DNA of 64,000 bases from a virus, in the IMG/VR virus record IMGVR_UViG_3300042879_003877, positions 1 through 64,000 of that record. One strand, given 5' to 3'. Both the position numbers and the translations under genes were made by a program. Under the pieces are notes generated by a model. It made no database searches. It was given only the letters and a program-made list of their open reading frames with translations, and had not been told where the DNA came from. Positions 52,442-61,700 of this stretch are shown here, piece by piece (position 1 is the stretch's first letter; each line of letters starts with the position of its first letter).

Positions 52442-54328
52442 ATGAAACAAGTAGAAGTAGAATCAGGCGAATTAGCCTTAAAAAATAGTTTTGGAGATAT
52501 AGTTATTATTCCTAAGAAAAATAGATTAGAAGTTGAAGGAATGATTAAAGATAAGTGTTGGGGTTGTATTGATGCTTTTGTAGATAAACTTCCTGTAATG
52601 GAAGATTATGCAGAAGGTGGAACTATTGTATCAGAGTTATATAAACAAAAAACAGGTAAAGATTGGAATACTGCAAAACAAGAAGGATTAACTTCTGGTA
52701 GTTTTGATGATAATATGAAATTAAGAGATAGATTATTAAAAGGAGAGTTAGATGGTAATAAAGTAAATACAACTGTTAATAAAGTAAATAGCAATAATAG
52801 TACAGTAAATAATAATAGTCAAGAAGATTATACAAAGGCTAAAAATTTTAATGAAGCTTTTAGTATTGCAAGAAAACAATTAGGAGCTAATCAAATATTT
52901 GAATATCAAGGTAGAAAATATGGTACTAATTTAGAAGGGGAAAAGTTTGAACCTAGTGAAGAAGTACTTACTAAAGCAAATATGAATAAACCAGAAGTAA
53001 AAGAAAGATTAAATAATCAAAATAAACTTACTGAATCTGTTTATTCCACTAAAAAAACTACAAAAGTAGAACCTGAATATCAAGATTGGGATAAAGTAAA
53101 ACAAAGAAAAGGTGAAATAAATAAGATGAAGCAGGCTGATATTATAAAACAATATCATAAAAATTCACAAGAGCAATATTTAATAGTTGATAAAAAAAGA
53201 GGTAAAATGCACCTTATGAAAGGTGATAAAGAAATTACTTCATATAATATAGGTACTGGTGAAAATGTTGGAGATGAGCAAACAAGAACTTGGGTAGATA
53301 AAGAAACTAAAAAAGTTGATTGGTCTAAAGGCAATAAACAAACTGGTGCTGGTATTTATACAGTAAGTGCAAAACAAGCTAAAAATAGTCATTATTCAAA
53401 TGTTCCTTCATGGAATTTTACTAATGAATATGGTATTGAAGTACCAATGGCTATTCATGCTGCTCCACAAGGAAGAGTAGGTAAAATAGCAGATAAAGAT
53501 GAAACTAATAATCGTGTGTCTAATGGTTGTATAAATGGTATTTGTTCTAATCTTGAAGATTTATATAAAAAAGGTTATAAAGAAGGTCAAAAATTATATG
53601 TTTTACCTGATGATGATAATAATAAATATGAACTAAAAAATGGTAAATTAGTATTTTCTTCTAAAAACCCAGATGTGAATAAAACAGTAAAAACTTTAAA
53701 TTACAAACCTATTAAATTAGAAATAGATGAAAAAACCTTTAGAGATAAAGTATTTACAGCAATGGATTTTAATGATGAAGATGAGTTTGAAACAACTAAA
53801 TCTTATGTGAAAGCTCTCCAGGATAATAAACAAAAAATAATGAAATCTGCACAAATAGATGGCGATACATATAATGATATTGCTAAAATAGCATTTGGTA
53901 TTTATGGTACTGAAAGTAATTTTGGAGATACTCATTCAGCAGCAGGAAATTTAATGAGAGCTGCTAATAAATATTTTGACCCTAAATCTTCATCTTCTCC
54001 AGATGTTAAAAGTAAAGCAACTACTTATGGAGCAGATAAGAATAATAATTCTGTGGGTTATACGCAAATTAGATGGTCGCAATTAAACGAAAGAGAATTA
54101 AAAGTTTTAAAAGAACTTGGTATTAAATCTAATAAAGATTTATTACAAGCTGATAAATCGGCAGTAGCTACAGCAGCAATTTTAGCTATTAGATATCATG
54201 AACAATTAACTCCTGAACAGAAAAAAGATATAGATACATACTTACCTATTAAATGGAATAATAGAGCTAATTATTCTGCAAGAGTAAAAACTAATAGTCA
54301 ATATTTAACAATTAAAGAATTAAATTAA
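52442..54328 (+). CDS. Bifunctional peptidoglycan protein: YkuD L,D-transpeptidase plus lysozyme-like domain
   Basis: 628 residues. The N-terminus has VESGELALKNSFGDIVIIPKK and an AEGGTIVSELYKQ linker of the crAss giant-protein type, then the FNEAFSIARKQLG module shared with the gene at 29824. Residues about 235-385 are a YkuD domain: YLIVDKKRGKMHLMKGD, H339 in MAIHAAPQG, and the catalytic S360-N-G-C363-I-N. Such enzymes cut D-alanyl peptides and form 3-3 cross-links. Residues about 475-625 resemble a lytic transglycosylase (YGTE491-SNFG, SVGYTQIRW). One protein thus acts on both the peptide and glycan parts of the wall. It is likely a virion protein that works at entry, given its place among cargo genes. 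Phage L,D-transpeptidases are uncommon. Confidence 0.8.
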   Translation: MKQVEVESGELALKNSFGDIVIIPKKNRLEVEGMIKDKCWGCIDAFVDKLPVMEDYAEGGTIVSELYKQKTGKDWNTAKQEGLTSGSFDDNMKLRDRLLKGELDGNKVNTTVNKVNSNNSTVNNNSQEDYTKAKNFNEAFSIARKQLGANQIFEYQGRKYGTNLEGEKFEPSEEVLTKANMNKPEVKERLNNQNKLTESVYSTKKTTKVEPEYQDWDKVKQRKGEINKMKQADIIKQYHKNSQEQYLIVDKKRGKMHLMKGDKEITSYNIGTGENVGDEQTRTWVDKETKKVDWSKGNKQTGAGIYTVSAKQAKNSHYSNVPSWNFTNEYGIEVPMAIHAAPQGRVGKIADKDETNNRVSNGCINGICSNLEDLYKKGYKEGQKLYVLPDDDNNKYELKNGKLVFSSKNPDVNKTVKTLNYKPIKLEIDEKTFRDKVFTAMDFNDEDEFETTKSYVKALQDNKQKIMKSAQIDGDTYNDIAKIAFGIYGTESNFGDTHSAAGNLMRAANKYFDPKSSSSPDVKSKATTYGADKNNNSVGYTQIRWSQLNERELKVLKELGIKSNKDLLQADKSAVATAAILAIRYHEQLTPEQKKDIDTYLPIKWNNRANYSARVKTNSQYLTIKELN

Positions 54329-54329
54329 T

Positions 54330-57300
54330 ATGAGCTGTAAACCTACATATAAAGGGGTAAGATATAATTCTTTAGAAGAATTAAAATCCTCTGTAATAAC
54401 TCCACAACAAAAACAAGAAGCTTTACAACAATACTCTGCATACCTTGATACTATATTTCCTGATAGTAAAGTAAAAGATATTGTTTATCATGGAAAAAAT
54501 GAAGGAAACTCTTTAGATTTAACTCTTTATGAAAAAGATCATGATATATATTTTGCTCCTTCTAAAGAAGAAGCTGAGTATTGGGGGGGAAGACCTGGTA
54601 AAACAGGATACTTGAAAAAGAATACAAACCCTGAAACTTTCAATATCATGATAAATGGTAGAGATGCAAATTTAGAAGAAAAAAAAGAGTATCTTAAAAA
54701 ATTATTTGAAATCAAAATTACACCAGCTATTATAAATAATCCGTACAGCGGTATAACTCAAACTGATGATGGACGAAATTTAAAAGAATATTCTAGTAAA
54801 CCAGAACAAATACACATATTAGGAAGTAAACGAGATATAGAAGGATTTAAAGAGTTTGTAAGTAAAAAAGAAGTAGAGGGAGAAAAAAACAATCTTACTA
54901 CACATGCTAAAGTTTTAGAAACTACTATTAAAGAACAACTTCCAAAGGAAATAGCTGATACAATTACTATACTTGAAACTATTCCAGAAGAAATTTTAGG
55001 AAGAGATGATTTGTATTTAGCAATGAAAGATGTGTTAGAAGCAAATGGAATTACAGATCCAGCCTTAATAAACTGGTTAGGTATAAATAAAGGTAATAAA
55101 CATCCTAAAAATTTTACATCAGAAGATCAAGTAAAAAAACTTATTGAAGATACTTATAATGAGCTATTAAAACAAGAATATGCAGAGTTTAAAAAAAATC
55201 CCATAGCTAAGGAATCTTATGAAAAATGGAAAGCAGCGTTAGAAAAGTACCCTACTTGGTTTAAACATCCAATGCTTAAACACGCTATCAAATATCTTAA
55301 TCCTCAAAGAAGAGATAAGTTTGTTCTCCAACTCAGTGAAACAGCTCTACAAAATACTTATGGGTTAGTAATAGGTAAACCTCATGAACTTAATAGAATT
55401 GGAAAATTGTACGACAAGGAAGTTTTAGCTGTTGTAGCAGAGGTTGGGAAACATGAGAGATCAGCTAGTGGTAGAGGTTATTGGGTACATGTACCGAGAA
55501 CACAGCAACCTTTAAGCGACGAGGGTCTTGTAAGTTACTCTGAAATACTTAAAGGGTTAAAAGATCCAAGTCTTATAAAGACGACTTTTCTTTATAAAAA
55601 TATACGTTACTTTGTAGAAGATAATAAAATAAAAAAACTATTAAGTGATTTGACATTAAGTTCAGAAGAGGTAAATTTATTAATTAAAGATATAGAAAAT
55701 GAACTTACAAAAGCAAATAATTCTCAGTTCAAAGCTAACGTAGAACTTCTTCGTAAACTATCTCCTGCAAAATGGTGTACAGCTACTTACAAGGCTCCTT
55801 ATTATGTAGAAAACTTTGACAACTATATTCTCATAGTAGATGGTGTAACAGTAGTTGGAATTGAAGCATACCCATCTTTGATAAAAGCTAGATTTACACG
55901 AAATGAGAATGATAGCACATATGAAAAGACATTTGAAAATGAAGAGTCTCTTTATGAATATGCTAAAAAAACCAATGAAGAGTTTGTAATTCAACAAAGC
56001 AAAAAAAAAGTACAAGAAGTCACTTCTGTTAACAACAATGGAATAGCTTCTATAGACCACTTAGAAGATACAATAGCTTTTTTTGAAAAGCATGGGTTAG
56101 ATACTAATAATCCTACAATCCAAGCTGCTATTAAAGCTAAGGAAAGTGGTGGTAAAGATAAAGATTTCAAAGACAATGGTGATCCTGATGAAGACAATGG
56201 TGATCCTGATGAATACTATAACCTTGCTTACGGACCTTATGCAGAAATAGAAAATAGAGCAGCTGCTATAAACACGTTAGAAGAAGCTAGAACTTTTTTA
56301 TTTGAAAGAGTTGGAGGAACACCTAACACTGAATTCTATTATGCTCTTAAACCTGAGTTTCAAGCTGATTATGAACTAGCCAAATTTACTATAGAGCAGA
56401 GTCCACAGATGATAGGATATATAGAACCAGAATTACCTTTCTACTTAGAATTAGCTAAGTTAGCTATGCAAAAAGATTATAGTCTTTTTCAGTATTTAAG
56501 AGTTGAAGCTAAAGTTGATCCAGATAATATAGCTGCAAATGAAGCTTTTATCGTTGAAAGAAATAGACGACAAGCAATATATCTTCAATTACCAGAGCAA
56601 CAAAAAGAAGAAGTAAATCTTATAGTAAATAATTTAGATGGTACAGAAGAAGAAAAAGCTCGTATTTTAGACCAATATACTACAAGGGAAATTTTAGATA
56701 CTCTTAATAAGTATATTAATATAGACACAATTCAAACTTTAAGACTAAAACTAAATATAGATTATTTACCTTTGTCTAAAACAAACGAGAATAGAATACA
56801 GGGTTACTACGATGCCACAAATGATAAAGTAGTTATTATAGCTGCTAATGTCAAAAAAGAAGAAGCAGCTAAAGTAGCTATTCATGAAGTAGCACATAGA
56901 GGTATGCTTCGTATGGCTAAAGAATTAGGAGGTGTAAAGCAATTACATGACGCTCTTATAGGAGCAGAGCAAGAGTTAATAAAGAAGCTACCAGAACTTT
57001 TAAAAAGAACTGGACATACTTCTTTAGAAAATTTAATGATTGATTACGGCTTTGATAAAGACAGTAGAGAGGGAAAGACAAAACTTCTTATGGAGCTTGC
57101 TGCAAGGTGGGCTGAAACTTTAGTTGATAAACCTAAACCTACTTGGTGGGTTAAATTACTGCAAAAACTTGGAGATTGGCTTAAAATATTTACTGGTAAA
57201 ACTTTAACGGAAGATGAAGTTAACAGTCTTGTAGGAGGTTTTGTAAAATACGGGAGTAAAAAGAAAGAAAATAACTCAGAAGAATCAGAATCAGGAATGA

Positions 57301-58787
57301 AAGCTTTACCTACATTATCAAGCAATAAATCTCCTGTATATTCTGCTGTTTTTGTTGATACTAATGTTCTTATACAAAAATATGGTCAAGTTTATGAGAA
57401 TTTATATTCTCATCATTCTACTATTGAATTTAAACCTAAAGATATAAGTAATCTTCCTATTGGTGATCCAATAGAAATTAAAATTATAGGAAGATTAACT
57501 ACTGATAAATTAGATGTATTATTAGTTGATAATCCTCTTTCTAAGAATAAATATCCACATATTACATTATCTACAATAAATGGTATAAGGCCAGTTGAAA
57601 GTAATTCAGAAATTGAAAAAAATCAAAAAAAGATAAAACCGTTAAATGATAGTATTGAAGGAATAATAGGTTATTCTGATGGCGTTAAAAAAATTACAAC
57701 TCCATTACCAAAAAAAGTAACACCTGCTGTTAAACAATCTATTATAAATAGAATTAATTCATTTAATACATTAGAAGAATTAAATCAAGCCTGGGAGTCA
57801 CCTAAATTTACAAATGATCAAAAAGCAGAATATAAAGAATATTTTACTAAACGTAAAGAAGTTATATTAGCTTATATGAAGAGAGCGGAAGACTTTAAAA
57901 ACTATGTAAAAAATAACATAGGAATATTTAAAACTATTAAATTAGGTGAAAAATATACTGAATTTGAAGCTCAAATCACAGGAAATATAAGCGGAGGCCA
58001 AATAGAAGTTAGAACTAATACAGGTAAAATTATTTTAGTTAATAGAAATCAAGTCATAGATAAAATAGAAACCTCTCCAAGTATTAATGTTGAACTTGAA
58101 AATTATGTAAATTCTAATAAGAATATATTTAAAACTGTAATATTAGGAGGGAAATATGAAATATTTGAAGCTCAAGTTACAGGAAAAATAAGTAAAGGAA
58201 AAGTAGAACTTAAAACTAATACAGGGAAATTAATACAAGCAAGTTTAGATCAATTAAGGGATTTAAATAAATCTACTAATAATAAGGATTTATCAAGACT
58301 AAATCATAGATTATCTAAATTTGAGTTTTCTGATGAATTAAGAGTTCTATACGATCAATTAATAGAATCATATAATTATGATACAAATAAAGTTCATAAA
58401 GATATTATTTCAAGATCAGATGTAATGTTTCAACCATATTTTGTTAATGAGCAGAATGAATTAGTTGGAGTATATTATTATGAATCAGAAACAAATCCTA
58501 CCTTTGGCAGATTTGCTAAAAGTCTTTCAGATGCAAGAGCTAGTTTTTTAAGAAATGCTATGAATAATGGTTTTAAACTTAATATTATTCAAAAGTATTC
58601 TCCTTTAGCAAAATACTATCCTGCAAAACTTGTATCGTTTTATTATTCTTTAACTGAAGATCAATTAAAAAAAATTGATAGTATGTTAAAAAAAGAAGGG
58701 TATGAAAAGATAGAAGATTTATTTAATAATAAAATAGCTTTAATATCAGAAGATGATATTATTGAAATATTAAAATGTCATATATAA
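54330..58787 (+). CDS. Giant multi-domain effector-like protein, 1485 aa
   Basis: Visible domains: an ADP-ribosyltransferase-like N-terminus (VY53-H-G-KNEG, then DIYFAPSKEEAEYWGG); a WCTATYKAPYY motif at W482 followed by YILIVDGVTVVGIEA, seen in other phage proteins of unknown function; a duplicated DNGDPDE linker; a zincin H852-EVA-H856 with a possible third ligand E922 in LMELAARWAE; a 2H-phosphoesterase-like part (H1029-S-T1031 and H1077-I-T1079, in HHSTIEF and YPHITLST); and two tandem repeats at about residues 1189-1320. No trans-membrane segment is seen. It is likely packed and injected. The zincin motif is clear; the ART and 2H calls rest on motif spacing only. Start ATG 54330 lies 1 base after the previous stop. 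Confidence 0.6.
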   Translation: MSCKPTYKGVRYNSLEELKSSVITPQQKQEALQQYSAYLDTIFPDSKVKDIVYHGKNEGNSLDLTLYEKDHDIYFAPSKEEAEYWGGRPGKTGYLKKNTNPETFNIMINGRDANLEEKKEYLKKLFEIKITPAIINNPYSGITQTDDGRNLKEYSSKPEQIHILGSKRDIEGFKEFVSKKEVEGEKNNLTTHAKVLETTIKEQLPKEIADTITILETIPEEILGRDDLYLAMKDVLEANGITDPALINWLGINKGNKHPKNFTSEDQVKKLIEDTYNELLKQEYAEFKKNPIAKESYEKWKAALEKYPTWFKHPMLKHAIKYLNPQRRDKFVLQLSETALQNTYGLVIGKPHELNRIGKLYDKEVLAVVAEVGKHERSASGRGYWVHVPRTQQPLSDEGLVSYSEILKGLKDPSLIKTTFLYKNIRYFVEDNKIKKLLSDLTLSSEEVNLLIKDIENELTKANNSQFKANVELLRKLSPAKWCTATYKAPYYVENFDNYILIVDGVTVVGIEAYPSLIKARFTRNENDSTYEKTFENEESLYEYAKKTNEEFVIQQSKKKVQEVTSVNNNGIASIDHLEDTIAFFEKHGLDTNNPTIQAAIKAKESGGKDKDFKDNGDPDEDNGDPDEYYNLAYGPYAEIENRAAAINTLEEARTFLFERVGGTPNTEFYYALKPEFQADYELAKFTIEQSPQMIGYIEPELPFYLELAKLAMQKDYSLFQYLRVEAKVDPDNIAANEAFIVERNRRQAIYLQLPEQQKEEVNLIVNNLDGTEEEKARILDQYTTREILDTLNKYINIDTIQTLRLKLNIDYLPLSKTNENRIQGYYDATNDKVVIIAANVKKEEAAKVAIHEVAHRGMLRMAKELGGVKQLHDALIGAEQELIKKLPELLKRTGHTSLENLMIDYGFDKDSREGKTKLLMELAARWAETLVDKPKPTWWVKLLQKLGDWLKIFTGKTLTEDEVNSLVGGFVKYGSKKKENNSEESESGMKALPTLSSNKSPVYSAVFVDTNVLIQKYGQVYENLYSHHSTIEFKPKDISNLPIGDPIEIKIIGRLTTDKLDVLLVDNPLSKNKYPHITLSTINGIRPVESNSEIEKNQKKIKPLNDSIEGIIGYSDGVKKITTPLPKKVTPAVKQSIINRINSFNTLEELNQAWESPKFTNDQKAEYKEYFTKRKEVILAYMKRAEDFKNYVKNNIGIFKTIKLGEKYTEFEAQITGNISGGQIEVRTNTGKIILVNRNQVIDKIETSPSINVELENYVNSNKNIFKTVILGGKYEIFEAQVTGKISKGKVELKTNTGKLIQASLDQLRDLNKSTNNKDLSRLNHRLSKFEFSDELRVLYDQLIESYNYDTNKVHKDIISRSDVMFQPYFVNEQNELVGVYYYESETNPTFGRFAKSLSDARASFLRNAMNNGFKLNIIQKYSPLAKYYPAKLVSFYYSLTEDQLKKIDSMLKKEGYEKIEDLFNNKIALISEDDIIEILKCHI
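56172..56213 (+). repeat. Perfect 21-base tandem duplication (DNGDPDE x2)
   Basis: Two identical 21-base units, 56172-56192 and 56193-56213, encode DNGDPDE twice in the linker before the zincin part of the 1485-aa protein. Being a multiple of three, unit gain or loss would keep the frame. Perfect identity points to a recent slippage event. Confidence 0.9.
57894..58300 (+). repeat. Two tandem protein repeats of about 67 residues
   Basis: Both copies have the pattern (F/L)-(K/E)-NYV, N-IFKT-(I/V)-x-LG-x-KY-x-x-FEAQ-(I/V)-TG-x-IS-x-G-x-(I/V)-E-(V/L)-(R/K)-TNTGK. They begin at about 57894 and 58095. Protein identity is high but third codon positions differ, so the duplication is not very recent. 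The beta-rich pattern suggests small binding domains. Confidence 0.85.
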
Positions 58788-61700
58788 ATGAAGTGTATAA
58801 ATAAAAGTCATCCTAATTTTTTAAAATTAGAAAAACGTTTAGGTAAATTAGGTGCAGAATTAGCGGTAAGACATTATTCTAGAGTTAAATCTAGAACAGG
58901 AGATTTTATATATCCTGAAGTTAAAGATTTAAATGCTTTTTATTCTTCATTTAAATCAGTACAAGAAAGATTGATTTCTTCATTAGTAAGTTTAGATCCA
59001 AATATATCTAAAGGAGTTTTAATGCATGCTTTAACTGGAATTGTAACTGGTCCTCGAGAAAAGATTAAAGCTGATCATATTGTAATGGGTTTTAATGATA
59101 ATAATCAATTAAAAAACCAGAATCTTGAAATCTTTCAAAGATTATCTAATTCATTTCCAGATATTTTTCAATTTAAAGAAGGAGGAATTAATTCACAACA
59201 TGTTTATATAAGAGAAGGTAAATATAATCCTAACATATCTTTAGAAGAAATATCTAGTTATTTAACATTTGATAATTCTATTTCTGATTTTATAGGATCT
59301 TTAAAATCCATAAATAAAGCAAATCCTCGTTTTGAAGCAGCTTTAGAAGTTTTATTATATAAATTAGAGTCTAAATTTAATATTTCTTGGAAATTTGATT
59401 ATAGAACTCCCAAAAAAGGATATATTAAAGATGGGGTAGTTTATATTAATCCTAATTATGCAACAGCTGATACAGCTATTCATGAATATTTACATCCATT
59501 TATAGAATTAGTAAGACTAAATAATAGTACTTTATACACTTTATTAAGTAATAAAGCTAAAACACTTGAATATAACGGATCTAAATTAATAGATCAAATT
59601 AAATTATCTTATCCTGAATATTCTGAACAAGCTTTAATTTATGAAACAATTGTAACTGCCGCAGGTTTAATATCTACAGGAGAATTAACTGAACCAGTAG
59701 TTCAATCTTATTCTCTCTTTGATTTAATTGATAGAGTTGTTTCATTTTTTATGAAACTATTTGGAAAAATAAAAGACTTTGAAGTAAATCTATCTACTCC
59801 ATTAACTACATTATTAAATGGATTTTTAAATGATGATTTTTCTGTTAATTTGAAAGACTATGCTTTTGCAGCTGATCAACGTTTATCTCCTACAGAAGTT
59901 AATAAAGTATTAGATGATATAAATGATAATATTGAAGTAACCTTTGTAAAAGGTGAATTAGATATAGATGAGCCAAAACGTAAATATATTGATAAACGTA
60001 GTCAGCAAATATTTAAATCTGTGCATGAAGCTATTATAGATGTCTTTTATAAACAAACTTTTAAAAAAACATTTTCTCCAACAGAAAAAAGTGAATATTT
60101 AAAGAATGTAGGAACTGTTTTTCATAATTATATAGAACAATTATTATCTGATAAATTTACTATTGTAGATAAAGATGGTTATTTGAATGAAAATTTAAAG
60201 AAATTAAGTTCAGAAGAAAGAAGTGAAGCAATTCAAGACATGTTAATGAGTTTAGTAAATGATTTTGCTATTACTTCTCCAGAAGATGAAAATAAAATAT
60301 TATTAGATTCTGATGCAGCTAATATATTAAAAACAGTTGTTGCTGAGTTTTTACCAGGAATGATTGAATTTTACATTCAAAGACATGGAATAGATGTTCA
60401 ATTTAGAACTGAACAAAAAGTAATTAATCCTGAAACAGGAATAGCTGGTACTATAGATTTATTAGTTTTAGGTAATGGAAGTTTTTCTATTGTAGATTGG
60501 AAGACTTTATCTGCTAGTAGATATGATAAGTATAATACTACCTTTAGAGAAATTGAAATATTATCAGATAAAAAAGAAACAGCTTATGCTTTACAGTTAT
60601 CAGAGTATGCTAAAATGGTTAAACGATTAACTGGATTAGAATTTATTGATGGTAGAGCTATACCTGTAGGTCTTTTTGTAGGTAAAAAGAGTGAATTCAA
60701 CATATTTACAGGAGAATATGATAAATCTGATGATTATACATTAAATTCTTTTAATCCTGATAGAGATCCTATTACAATTCAACCTTTTGGATCCACTGAA
60801 ATTAAACAAGAAGGGGAAGTTCCTCAACGTTACTTACTACCAATTATTGTATCTGATGAGAATGAAGATCATATTAATACATTAATTAATAAGCTTGAAT
60901 CATTATTACAGAACTATATTAAACAACAAGAAGAATCTAGAGAAGATAGAGAATTCTTAAAATCTTTAAGATTTAGAGAAATTAGAAAGATTATTCAGGA
61001 TTTAAAAGTCAGAAAAAGTGCTGATGCTGCTAAAAGACGTATTAACATGTTAATATCGGAAGCAGAAAAAGAGTTAACTAAAAAAACTGAAGACATTAAT
61101 CTAAAGAAAATACAAGATTTAATTTATGAATTAAATGTATATAGTAACTTATCTACTTATTTTCCTTTAGAAGATCAAGATAACACAGAAGATAAAAATG
61201 CTTTAGCTTTATTAGAAAGAAAGATATTTTTAAGTGTAAAAAGTTTAAAAAATCTTAGAAATCAGATATTATCTGAACAAGCTCAAGGTTTTGGTATATA
61301 TAATTTAACAAGTAATGAAAAAGCATATACAGGTGCTAAAAGGCATTTTAGAGAGTTTTCTGCTATATCAGATGTAAAAACAATAGCTTTTTTAAATGCA
61401 AAACAAACATTATTATTTAATAAAGCTAATATTGAGAAATTAAAACATTTTAAGAATCTTAATGAGTTTTCTAAATTATCCCAATCAGATTTTAATTATT
61501 TCTTTCAAAAGAACAGACAAGGAAAAAGAATTCCAAAGTTAATAGCTAAAATTGATAAAGGTAAAATATTAGCTGAAGCTAATGGATTTGAAACTTTAGA
61601 TGAGTTATATGCTTTTGAAGATGATAATTTTATTAGAAATGATGAAGCTTATCAAAAAGCTAAAAACGCATATCGAGATTTTTTAATGTCTACATTAGAT

